Positions 1-12,300 of a DNA stretch of 64,000 nucleotides are shown piece by piece; positions within the stretch are counted from its first letter, which is position 1; every line of letters begins with the position of its first letter. The stretch comes from Phoenix dactylifera (lineage: Eukaryota; Streptophyta; Magnoliopsida; Arecales; Arecaceae), in assembly GCF_009389715.1 (NCBI RefSeq), contig NC_052399.1:2868938-2932937 (forward strand), in the 5' to 3' direction. The position numbers were made by a program, and so were the translations under genes. The notes under the pieces were generated by a model. That model was not told the DNA's origin and made no database searches. It saw only the letters and a list, made by a program, of their open reading frames with translations.

Positions 1-723
1 TTTTGATTGGAATTAGATCAAAGCCAAAATAAGACCAGATTAGGTCAGGTTGGCCCGGTTAGGCCTGAATATGACCTTTTCTAACCAACTGGGTTTCGGG
101 ACAACATATCCCGGCTAAAATCTGGTCTAACTAATAATTGGGTCAGGTTGGGTTGACCTGGACCTGACCTTGGCCTAGCCCATTTCTATCCCTTCTACAG
201 TTCTATTAGATAGTTAAAGAAGAAAACTTTCATAAGAGCCTGTTTCATGCATGGACTGCAAGTGATTTGAAATCTCCACAGATTATATGAAAAGGTTATT
301 ATCTTTAAGCCCCTGCGATTATCTAAATTACATAAGGATCTGGCCGTGGAGTTTTATGCAGATTTTTTGCAGAATATGCTATGGGCTCCTTTGTTGTTTG
401 CTGTAAAACTACTAAAATGCTACCGGATAGCAAGTGTAGAAGACTGCAAACGTTGGCAAACCTCTAATTGGGACATTGATAGCTTGAGAAGTCCTATGAT
501 TTGAGCCTTAATTTTGTTTTGCAATTTCTATGAAAAATATGATAAAGGCGAATTACCCATAGGCCCCTATGCTGTCCTCAAATTAGTTTAATATTTTTGG
601 GTCGCAAGCTTGTAAGCGTTGTTTTAATTGTTTGTATTCGAATATGGTTAAAGGGGATATGACTGCACGTCCTTGTTTTATCCTTGACTTATATAAACAT
701 CCCTCATTAGCGAGTTTCATGTA
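1..723. other. Gene-free AT-rich flank
   Basis: No coding exon is convincing here. The first 180 bases are rich in GGTC/GACC and GGTT words (repeated GGTCAGGTTGG-like motifs), the sort of degenerate satellite-like debris often left by plant transposons. No complete element boundary was found. Confidence 0.4.
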
Positions 724-1204
724 GGGCTCGTTTGGTTCGCAGGAAGCATTTTCCTTCCTAGGAACATGATTTCTGGAAAACAAATTCCTAGGAAGAGAAT
801 GCCTAGGAAAGTATTTTTGGCATGTTTGGTTGACCATGGGAAAGTGATAAATTTCCAAGGTGCTTATGTTTGGTTGGCCATCCACTTTTCTAGGAAAGTT
901 ATATATAATTCCTATTATGCCCTTAATAAAAATTAGGTTTTTAATGTCTCTTTAATGCTTCTTTAATGCTGAAGGGACTTTTTGGAAAAAAGTAAAAATG
1001 GAGTGATTCCCGCCTCATGGGAAAGTTACTTTCCCATGTTTCTCATGGGAAAGACTTTCCCATGAAATGTGGGAATCACATTCCCATGGGAATACAACTT
1101 TCCCTTCTTTCTCCTTTGAAAACTCCAACCAAACAAGAGGCATATCATTACTTTTCCGTTGACCACACTTTTTCCCTTTTTTTTCCCGCGAACCAAACGA
1201 GCCC
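724..1204. mobile_element. Tourist-like MITE (PIF/Harbinger type)
   Basis: A 481-bp element is bounded by perfect 17-bp terminal inverted repeats: GGGCTCGTTTGGTTCGC at 724-740, with its reverse complement at 1188-1204. Both ends are flanked by the trinucleotide GTA (721-723 and 1205-1207), a 3-bp target duplication as expected for PIF/Harbinger elements, although the usual sequence is TWA. The interior is full of short palindromic TTTCCCATGGGAAA-like words, so the element could fold back extensively. It has no transposase and is non-autonomous. Short open frames inside it are by-products of the palindromes. Confidence 0.85.
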
Positions 1205-1522
1205 GTAGACATTGCAAATCATTCACAGCAGAAGAAAAAAAAAGAAGAAAAAAACTGACATGAGAAATTAAGATTTGTACTTTAAATTGACTGCTATTTT
1301 ATATTTAATCATTGTTGCTCGAAATTATTATGCATTCCTTGAATTTGATGGTCATTTTTGGTTTGATCTATGCACAAGATAGGAAAAAATATGTGCACAA
1401 AATAGATCTCACTACGTGCAAATTATAAACTTTATTATGAACATAAGTATAAAATGCTAATCATTCATATGCAAAACATAAAATAAAAATTAAACAAAGG
1501 CTTGAGTGTTAAAATTTTTAGT

Positions 1523-2148
1523 AAGAATGGCAACGGGTAGGGTGCCTGTAAATTTGTACATTCGTACTTGAATTCATTTAAAATTCTACTGCATGGATCC
1601 ATTCTAAATCCTATTAAAAATTTATCTAAAAATCTCAAATCTGTCTTATCAAAAAATGATGAACCCATAAGGTACTTGAACCCGCTTGATTAATATTTAT
1701 TCTGATTGAGTTATTCGGGTCGAGTCGAATACCCGATCCGAAATTACCAAAAAAAAGGGGACCTATAATTACAAAAAATATATATGAAGGAATAATATCA
1801 ACTAAACATGAGTATAAATAATTTTATGAATAATCTAAATACAAATAAGTTTTATAGCTTAGTGGTAAAGGTAAAAATTAGATGCCTTTGAGATTTAGGG
1901 TTCAAGTTCCCTCACAACATATATGCTTTTATAAAGTTTTATAATATATTATATATATATTATACATAATAGGGTTTGGGTAGCAAAGATCCGAGGAGTA
2001 AGTTCGAAATCTGTTCCAAATCCTAAAGAGTTTTAATTTCAAATTCCAAACCCGTTCCTAAATTCTATAGGACTTTGCTAAATGGATTCTATTAGAGGTT
2101 GGGATGGGTCGGCTATCTAAAAAAAAATCTGTCCGGCTGCCATCCCTA
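1523..2148. mobile_element. Probable hAT-like element remnant
   Basis: The left edge reads ATGGCAACGGGTAGGG and the right edge, read on the opposite strand, begins GGGATGGCAGCCGGAC. These imperfect inverted ends resemble the TAGGGATGGCAACGGG-type termini common among plant non-autonomous hAT elements. The inside is AT-rich and has GGGTCGAGTCGAATACCCG-type words at 1719-1737. No clear 8-bp target duplication was found, so the boundaries are approximate. Confidence 0.45.
1855..1915 (+). repeat. tRNA-like (pol III A/B-box) fragment
   Basis: TAGCTTAGTGG at 1855-1865 resembles a pol III A box, and GGTTCAAGTTCC at 1899-1910 resembles a B box. They sit about 33 bases apart, as in tRNA-derived SINE heads. 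The sequence between does not fold into a convincing cloverleaf, so this is more likely a SINE head fragment than a working tRNA gene. Confidence 0.4.
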
Positions 2149-2870
2149 ATTTATAATGATGCTATTTGATAATCTCCTTTATTAAAATTGCACTAATAGA
2201 TAATTATTTGCAACCAATGTCAAACAAGAAACAAAACATGCAACGTAAATGCCTTTATACAATCAATGCTATTGTTTTCCATCCATCACAATTGACTCAA
2301 ACGATGTTGCTCCAGGAGAAAATAAAAATAATTTTTTATTTTTATCTCATAGTACTTTTTACAAAGTTATCCCAATTAACTTAACCTCCACTTTCCACTT
2401 TCATTCTAGTACATTTTTTTTTGTTTTTTGTCAATTGCAGCCATATCCCACCACAAGCCCTTTCCGGCTACGGACTGATGCCGACACTTACATGGCATAA
2501 GCACATACACGGATACGTGGCAGCTAAAAATTTAGCCACCACAACTCTGTCCGTCAACAACAAGACAAAACTAAAGCCCCCGAAAAGGATTAAATTCCCT
2601 AATACTCAAAAATACCCCTGTAATCATCCTGTTCCATTCCCCTCCCGGTGAGTCGGTCACCGCAAAATCATCTTCCCATGTCCCATTTCAGTATTTCATC
2701 CGCCACCCCCGACCGGCCGACAGTGATTCATACGTCCGTTCCGTTCAGATAACGCTCACTGGAGGTGACCGGAATCGGATCCATAAACAAGGCCCCCCAC
2801 GTCCCCCCCCGTCTCGACATTTATCGTTACCCCCGGCCTATTGTGCATGCATTCAAACCAAGCGTCCGCA
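2149..2870. promoter_or_regulatory. Upstream region of the PHL-like gene
   Basis: AT-rich sequence gives way to a GC-rich, CT-rich stretch from about 2690. No exon is supported. The strong base-composition shift just before the CT-rich leader suggests the core promoter lies between about 2700 and 2880. No unambiguous TATA box was seen. Confidence 0.4.
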
Positions 2871-2959
2871 GCGCTCCCTCTCCCTCCTTTTGTCCGGCCC
2901 TCTCTCCCCCTCTTCTAAACCCCGAGAGCTCTCTCCACTTCTAATCTCTCCCCACGCCG

Positions 2960-2968
2960 AAACCCTAG
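2960..2968 (+). promoter_or_regulatory. Telo-box in the 5' leader
   Basis: The motif AAACCCTAG lies about 50 bases upstream of the start codon of the PHL-like gene. Telo-boxes of this form are common near transcription starts of broadly expressed plant genes. The location and motif are seen; the function is inference. Confidence 0.5.
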
Positions 2969-3016
2969 CGCTCGCCGCCGCTTCCGAGAAGGGAAGCGGC
3001 CGAGGGCGAGGCCGCC

Positions 3017-6000
3017 ATGGGCGTCTCCTTCAAGGTCTCCAAGGTCGGAACCCGCTACCGCCCCAAGCTCCCCCCTCCGGATTCCCCAGCCGGCGCCGGA
3101 GAGAAGGATGCGGATCCCGACACCTCCGGCGACGCACCCGATCCCAAGCTGACCGATCGCGAGGTGAGCTCGGGCTTTCTTCTAGGGTTTCCGCTTTTAT
3201 TGAGCCTTCTGTCGTATGGTCTCTGTTTTTCTGTGTCTGAGTTGTAGGGATTTGGTTTCTTGGTTTGATCTGGGGTTTTGATCTCGTTTAGGATTTGCGT
3301 GGCGGTTTCTTCGGTGTTTTGACTGGGATTTAGGGTTTGGTGATGATATCTTAGTGCAGGAGCGGTCTTGCACTTATTATTTTAGTGTTTTTCCTTTTAA
3401 TAGCGTGGTTTCCGGATCATGATGTGGCTTTTGTTTTGCGGTATGTGCTTTGCCGTGTTTGTTTTCTTGAAATACCAGGGCTGGTAGTGACCAAAGTTCT
3501 GATTTTTTACTCTGTTTTGCTGGACATATCGGTTGTTGTCGATTTTTTTTGTTCTCCTTCTTCTTCTTCTTTTTGTTTTTTTTTGTTACTGTTGCTGTTA
3601 TTGAAAATCTAGGCGCCCTTAAAAGTCTCTAGGGGCTTTAGATGGGCCGGGCTCAGGTGAGGGGAGCATTCGTTACCATTCTGTAGTGGACTGAGTTAAA
3701 CGATCCCAAACTTATCTTGGTCCAACATGGACGTCCCATCACCCAGCCAAGGGAGTTGCATGCAGCAAGCAGAGATATGGACTTAACCCGAGCTCAGAAA
3801 TCGGAACAGTGTGTTTTTGAGCCATGCTTAGAATGATGTAAAAATTATGTAATTGTTTGGACACTTTCATATAAGGATTCACTTTTAGATCTCAAGATGT
3901 TGGAATTGTGGAAGCTAATATCGAGACTGTCAGTGATTGTTCCACAACTTACTGGCGATATTATTTAATATGGGTCAATGTGTAATTTTAAGGGGAATTA
4001 ACGGTATAAAAGTTGCTGCGGTCGTCAACTGTTGATGGGCCTTAGTTTAAAAATAAGGTCTGGTTTGTGTTGGAAGTATATACAATTTACCCTGTAAACA
4101 AGCCTGTTCTCGTTTGCTATACAAAAACCTGAAAGATCCTCTTCCTCTTTGGTTTGATGGGCTCAGGAGAATAAGTGCTATGTTTTTTACATTCACAAGT
4201 TTGTGAAACAAATAACTGTTAGAAAATCAAAAAGAACTATCTTTTGCTTCTATTTTCAGTAAAAAGAATCTGAAAATTAGATACTTTCTAAATCTTGGCA
4301 CGGAGAGATGGATTTTTTATTAATATTCTCTCAAACATGTGTATTTGGCCAGGGTAGTTTATGTTAGATCAACAGCTTTACACTTTTTTGGAGTATAGAG
4401 TCTGCAAGTTTATTGCCAGATATTGTGCTCTGCTTATAATATTATCTATCCAATATTTTTTTAAACCTATACTATTCTTTTAATGTAGTCATTCCTTTTT
4501 AATTCTTAAGACTTCTTCACTCACATTAGTAGTTTCAGTTTCCATATAGAAAGAGTAAAATATATAAGCAAACCATATTTTCTACCTTGGATTGATGCCT
4601 AATACAAGTTTAAGATCCATTGAATGCACATAGCATACCAACAGAAACAAAAAATTAAATGTCAATAACAACAAAACCTTAGAAATAATAACAGAAAAAT
4701 GACATCATCTCAAATATAGAAAGAGGGCGATATTGGCTTTACAGACTCTGTTTCATGCGTGCTACGTTGAGAGTCCAAATGCTTCAGCCTAAGCAACTGG
4801 CTTTTTTTTTGCATTAAGGTAACAGTAGTTGCCTGGGTTTAGTAACTGTGAGGCAAATATTTTGTTCTTAGCTCAGTGTCAATCTGTGGACTTGCATTTG
4901 CTCCAACCCTTACCACTTGGGTTATGGGACTCCTAAATGACAACAAATTTGAGTTTTGATGCGAACCTAAAGGATTAGATAAATGGGTAAAATCCAAATG
5001 TCGTCATTTATTATCAATAGACACAGCATATTTGGATTATGATGACAAATATAAGGACTAGGGGTGGGGTACATTGTTAAGAATATGTCCTCCCAAGTAT
5101 GACTTGTAAAGATTGTATGCTATATTAGTTCTGTTCTAGACAGAATGCATGCATAGTATCAACACTAGTTGGTTTATACTGGCATCAATTACTTTCCTTG
5201 TGAACCGGTATTCATCCAGTTGCAGGAAAGAAAGGGAAGAGTGAAGAAGATAACTACAGAAATAGGAGAGCTGCTCAAGCCTTTTCAGTTATGATGATAT
5301 TTATGTCCTATTGTACAAGTGCATGACTAAATTAAAAGAAAAATGTTTGTCATGTAAAAAGTTGGTACTTTTTTAAGAAAGAATGATTTCTTCTTTAATA
5401 TTTATCTAAACTTACTTGGTAAAGTGCACTGGTTTCATTTCCAACAATGGGCAATTTTGTCTTCTAATTTGTTACTCATTTTCAGAGGAAACTATGGAAA
5501 TAGGAGAGCTGCTCAAGCTGTTTATGATGACTGTTATGTCCTTTCATCATTATACAAATGCATCATCAAACTAAAAAAAAATGATTGTCATGTAAGAAGT
5601 TGGTACTCTTTTAAGAAAAAAATATTTTCTTCTTTGATCTTTATCTAAATTTACTCAGTAAAGTACATACTGGTTTTATTTCCAGCAATGTGCAATTTTG
5701 TGTTTTAATTTGTTACTTATTTCAGATTTTTCTTTTTTATTATCTTGTTTGAAACATAAATGTTCTTTATTCATCAAAGTAGTTCATGATATGCCAACTG
5801 CTACTGTTTTTGAACCCTTTAGTCAATGATCTAGTAGAAGGTGTTTTTCCCTTGTGTATGGGCACGCTCATATATACACATGTTTGCATGTGTACTTGCA
5901 TATCGATGAGGGTGGTTTGTGTGTGTGAGCTAGTTGTAAATTCCTTTTGGCCGATTGGTTCTTCCATCCATAGCTGGCTACTGTGAGGAGGGTAATGTGT

Positions 6001-6311
6001 CTCTAACTATTATATGAAATCGCGTGAGCTTATTTTCTTACTTGAAGATGGTTGCATGATTCACATGGAGGGTAATCACAAACATCTTTATGAAGAATGC
6101 TTTTTAAAGCATATATTTGTATCAAAAATGAGTTATAGGGCATCCTTGAATGGTTTATTTTGAGTCTGTTGGAAGGGCACACTATTTATTTTAAACTAAT
6201 GATTACAACTGCTTTATTGTGGTGACTTTCTTGTCCTTTTCATTAGTTTATCATTTAGTAAAACCCTAAATACATTTTTATGCTTATGACATGCATTTGT
6301 GTACATATCCG

Positions 6312-6352
<41 letters not shown>

Positions 6353-9300
6353 ATGGGCCCACGCGTGTGCGCACGGGCGCATGTGCATGTGCATAACATG
6401 CATTTGTGCTTGCTTGCTTGGTTGTTGGCTGGACTGTTCCTTTATGAACAGCAGTGGTTGATACTGCTGATTAACTTGATTTAAATTCTTTGGAGGGGAA
6501 TCATGCAAACAAATTTTAACCAATTCCTCGGTACTTATGGTTATCTGACTAACATCGAAGATACCTGGTTTTATCTATTAATGTTGGAGACGTTTCTAGT
6601 CCGCAAGTTGAACTCCTATCTGAGATAGTTTTGTTTCTTAGGTTGATATCATTGTTTGCTGTCTCTCACTGTATTGTGAAATGGTTATCTAATATCTTCA
6701 GCTGAAATTTTTATTTGTAAGGATACACTTTCCATTTATATTGAATTTTATTCAACATAATTTATTTTATGTTTCCCTGCTTATCATGCAGGTTGCATTG
6801 CCGGGTCTAGGTGATGGCTTTGCTGGTTCTGTTTTATCAGCAAATAGTGAAAGCAACCTTGTTGGACCAGGTGACCAATTCTGATTCAATAGAATGGTGC
6901 CTTTTCTTTTCTTTTCTTTTCTTTTTTTATTTTGAGTTGCGTTGACTTCTAATGCAGATCATGAGGTATCCTTCTCTCTAAACTTATTTCCTGATGGATT
7001 TTCTGTTGGAAGACCTACTGAGGTTTGTTGACTGTACTTTTGATTACTATAACAATTCAGTAACAGGTATGTAGAATTTGCCACTTAGTGCTATTGGGAT
7101 TTCCATAGGGTATGCTTTTGCCTTTGCTTGAAGATGCTCCAAAGTTGCTGCACCCTTATGATAGGGCATCGAAGACTTTGTTCTCTGTAAGTATGCTGAT
7201 TTATATAAGTTCTTACTGCTTCAAATGAGTAATTTGTTCTAGAATATGTACTCGTTGACTTCTGTTCAATCATATATAACATTAGTTTTGAAATTCTTAG
7301 AGAAGATGTTTTTGATTGAAGGCTAGGAGGGATATCAGCAACAATATTCTGGAAGTTGTGACCAGAAGAAATTTTGAAACATGTTGACATGTCTTGGAGT
7401 TGAATCTTTATACTTTTTCTCCTAGAAACTTGGAGCTTTTCATTGTCTTTTCTCATAGTAGTTTCTGATAAGTACCAAGTAAAAGTCAAAGATGACTGCC
7501 TTGCATAATTGTGTTCTGTAAAGTACTAACTGTCTCACATTGCAAGACACCATCTTGAAGAACAAGATACACCAAAGGAAAAAAAATGCTCGTAATTCGT
7601 CCCTTCTTATTTTACCCTAGATCAACTTCTTGCTGTTCGATAGCTAGGTTTCTCATGACTCAACCCCGTTGCTTGCAACGTCCCTTCTCTCGTGGTTCCA
7701 TATGCCATAGCTTGTTTCTTGGGATGCCATCTTGCCATTGCAAACACCGGTCTCAAAGCTTCTTGATACTCTTGGCACTAACTTTTCCCTAAAACATATG
7801 ATTGGAAAAAATCTCATGATGTGTCTTAGATCACTGTCATTCACATATTTGGAAAATCAAATGCACGGCAGTGGCATTGTATTTTCAATACGTCTAGTGA
7901 GATAGTGTGGTAGAATCTTTTGCTTGGTGTTACTTCATGTTTGTAGTCTGTACTTCTAAGCAATTATGGTTGAATGCAGTATGTTGTGGTAGATTGCTAA
8001 TAGCTAGTTTCTTATGAAATAATTTCCTGTGATTATGCAAATAATAGAACTGTAATAAAATTTTCCCAAAAGATTGTTTTCTATCTAATTTCTGCCTATG
8101 CACTTCTCCATAATCTAACTATTTTGTTTGGATCTATTCATCAAAACTAATGTCGCGACTGATTTATGATCCAAAGGTATCAAAATATGCTACCTCTTTG
8201 GTTTCATGAATTTCATTTCTTAAAGATCAATAAGAGGCAAATAGTTGATATCCGTGCCCATGAGATTTTGCGATGCTATTGAAAACGAGGCATGCTAGAC
8301 CTACATGCACGCTTAGGACTCTTCCGTGTACATGCTTTGTAGGCTTAACACATTGGCTTAAAATTTATTCATGCAACCTCTTTGCTCACTGTAGGACTCT
8401 TTCTCGATAGCATCGCAACTGATTTATAATTCAAAGGTATCAAAATTTCCTGCCTCTTTGGTTTCATGAATTCCATATTTTAAAGGTCAATAAGTGGCAA
8501 ATAGTTGATATCTGTGCCCACAAGATTTTGCGATGCTATCGAGAAAGAGGCATGCTATCAATAAATCTTTGATCCTTTGGCACATACATATGGAATTCTG
8601 GATTTTAACTAACCTGTTAACATGTTCTAATTAGTAGAATATCAATACCATGAAGCATTGTAGTTTCTCTTGGATTACTGAATGAAATACAAGTATTGTA
8701 ATGACAACAGGGGAAATGGATCATTACCTGTTTTTATGCCCTGTTCTAGTCTGGCAAATCAAAAGAACTTATGCCTCCTGAATGGTAATATTCTAAACAA
8801 GTTTTTAAAACCATGAGTCTGGTATGTATGTAGTAAGTATTCTTGCATGCTTACATTTTGTGCTTATTATTTGACCTTTTCACTTATTATATTTTGTTGG
8901 ATAGGTGGAAACTAAGTATGTAAATTTATTTTTTTGATGCTACCTACTTATGCCATCAATTTGCTACTAAACTCTCTCTCTTTCTCTCTCTCTATCCCCC
9001 CCTCCTTTTGTACAGGCAATTGAATATGGATGGTTGCCGAGCGACATCTTAGATGACCTACCTTGCAAATACTTCAATGGAACTCTTATTTGTGAGGTGA
9101 AGTAGCAATAAATGCTCATAGAGGAGGCTAACTGTTATTTTCCATATAGCATTCTTTGATTTAGATCTCCATATCTTCTTTTTCTTTGTGTTTGTGTGTG
9201 TGTTCTGGAAAGCTCCATATTTATAATTTAGAAAAGTGCTGGTCAAGTCGAAACTTGAAATTAATTGATTTTTAATATTAGGAGATTATGGTTAATTCTG

Positions 9301-12300
9301 TTTTTGAAATTTGTCAGGTCCTATATTATTTAAAAGGAGAAGGTTGTTCCTGACTTCCTGTTGAAGACTGCTTATTCTAGTGAAATTTCCTGTATTTTTT
9401 TTCTTAGTTGTAAATTCATTGTGGTGATTATGTACTTACTTGTTACATACCTCTTCAAATTTTGTGAAATTGAATTGACATATTAATATCCTGTAATTTT
9501 ATGTTTTACTTGATCATGATGAACATTATTCAACTGTTTCTTTACCCCAAGTGTTTATTTTTATTTTATCTTTTTATCTTTTTCTCGTTTTCTCTTTTTC
9601 TCTTTTCCCCCTTTTATCTTGGTAATATCAGGACATTACTCGAGAGATATTGGCCATTGTAAGGGAGTGCACTGTTATATCTGGGAAAACCATGGATGCT
9701 TTAGATATTACTCAACATGCACTTTAATAGTTGAGTACATTTTCCCCATTTTTTGCCCAATTTCATGTTCTTTTATATAGGTTGAGTAATATGGATATCT
9801 TATTATCACTTAAATATGGTATATATGTTTAATGCTGACAAATAAAGGCAAAATGAATGTACTAGTATTGAAGAACATGGATCAGTCGCAGCCTTTTCAG
9901 ACTACTTAAAGTTGGTAACAAAGAGCCAATTACATAAAAGACAATTGCTTATTGTTACCAGTTGTGTTCAACTTTAGATAAAATAATGTACTACTTTGTG
10001 AGATGCCAGAGTTTGCTCTCATTTCCTTTATCATATAATAGTTATTTCATGAAAATGTGATGATAAAAATCTTGAATTGATAAAACATCAAATCAGCATG
10101 AGGCACAATGTTCCCCTACAACTAAATTTGAAGTCTATAAAACTCCATCTAACTAGAGCTGTCAATTGAGCACATTACGTCATTTTAAGAGGCACTTATG
10201 GATCCTAATCTAGCCATTTTTAGCATGCTTTTTATCTTTGTGATCCATGTTTGGTCTTGAAAGCAAGCAATGGCCTCTGTTGTGATGTAAAAGCAGGCAA
10301 TAGCCTTCACGAATGACTTATAGTTATATTGTCAACATTGAATTCATACAAATTTTAATTTTGTGATAAGAACTGTTTGATTGATAGTGTTTTGGATGAT
10401 AATGATAGGATATATGCTGAAGGTGTGCATAGCATGGGTGTCAAATAGTTTGTAATGATTGGTTTATTTAGACACATGCAACAAGGGCTGCAAAGTTCTT
10501 AAGGCAGAACATGATATGGCTAAAATGAAGGGAGTGTGAAAAGGAGATAATTAAACTCATCATAGTAGGTGATATTCCTTAAATTGATTTCAGTTGCTCC
10601 ATAAGATCTCAAATAATGAGTTGGCATCTTGCTTTTGTTTATAAGATATGATTAGTGTACTAATTTAATCAAAACATGCCTATATGGTTTAAGACTTGGT
10701 GTTCTTGATTAGTCATGCTCATTTCATATAAAAATGTTAACAATGCAGTGATTTTTATTGACTCAGTTATGTGCCCAACTCCATCTATGAGATCAAGGTA
10801 CCATGTGATCAAATAAGACACTTGAGTGTTGCTATGTTGGTGAGTCAACATTTGAGTCACAAAACCTGCTCGATTAGCATGATCTAGACTGAGTTATGTA
10901 AAGTATTAATTGAGATGTGATTGATGATCACTTGTAATTATGTATAATTATATTATTTGATAAGCAAGTCCATTTGTTGCTTGCAGTGAAGGTTTGAGAT
11001 TAAAACTATTAACTTAAATATGAATGAGATAACAAAATCCTTATGATAGAACAATTTGCCAATATGTTATAAATTTGGAAAGATGCCAGCTTGTTAAATG
11101 TTATTTTAAGCTTTGATGCTATGATATCTAGGCTTTAGCATAAGAGGAGTGTCTATGATGTAATATTTCACTGTTTGATCTGTAGCTGTACCTGTTTTAG
11201 TTTCTCCATGCTTATGGGCCATAGTCAGTGTAACTTGGTGATTGAGTAGTCTATGATTTATGCATGGCAGTTTGGTCATTCACCACCTGTTTGCTTTTCA
11301 CCCTGATTACTGAAAGTCCCAAGTTGCATAACGATGAAATACAGCTTTGCATAATCTCTTATTTTTCTGTCCCTCTCTGTCTTTGTTCATTCTTAATCAA
11401 AATTTTCTTTTCTTTGTTTCTTGTTGCTTTGGATTCCTTTTTATGCATTTTGATTATCTCAAGCAGTTTTTCCATAGTTAGAACTACTTTCTAAACAAGG
11501 GACCGCAAAACAATATCAAATTCCATAATTTTTGAGACCTTGCAATGCAACATATTATTTGTTTGCTCATGTTCATTCATTTGCTTCTAGGGACATATCA
11601 TTATTTGACTGAGCAAATAGAGATGTTGCAACTTAGTAATATTTTATTTCCAAAGCGGCCATCATATGTAGGGAAAGAGGGTACATTTGTTACATAGCAG
11701 CACTTGTGTTCAAGCTGTTATTATATGAACCGATGATCTTTCTGACTTTCATTTTATTAGAACTCTTGTTTGAGTGAGACTGTAGAAGATTATATTATAT
11801 GGTGATCGGTGCTAAGTTATATGGTGACCAGAATGAATATATTTTTAAACAGGTGCGGGATTATCGATCTTGTATGTCAAAATTTAGAAACAGTGATTCT
11901 TCTGGAGATGAGTTTCCCAGAGTTCAGAAAGTGTGCTTACGGATGGGCATGGAGAATGTTGTCAAAGACATGCCGTCAATTTCTGATGACTCATGGACTT
12001 ACAATGATCTATTGGTCAGTCTAAATGATTATTCTGTTTTCTTGGTGCTTCTTGGTTATTTCAACTTCAGTACATTGTTAGTATGTATTTGTGTTTCAGC
12101 AAGCGGAGTCTCAGATTGTGAAGGCCTTGCAACCGATGCTTTATTTGGGCCCAGATCCATCCCTAGACAGGCTTTGTAGAACAGTTCCAAAACAGGTGTG
12201 AATGTTTACATAAGTTCCACTTTCATCTCCTATTACCTAGTTTCAAGCAGCATGATATTTTCACCAACAATTTGTTTCACCAACTTTTGTTGCCATGTGT

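Larger units (their letters stand above)
3164..6791 (+). other. Intron 1 of the PHL-like gene (3.6 kb)
   Basis: GT at 3164 and AG at 6790-6791 bound the intron. It holds a tandem duplication (about 5252-5720), a TG dinucleotide tract (about 6311-6352) and a TTTTC pentamer tract just upstream of exon 3 in the next intron (about 6901-6930). No embedded gene is supported. Confidence 0.75.

Noticed and set aside
6214..6523. His/Thr-rich and Cys/Val-rich open frames
   Set aside because: These are translations of a (GT)n microsatellite inside an intron.
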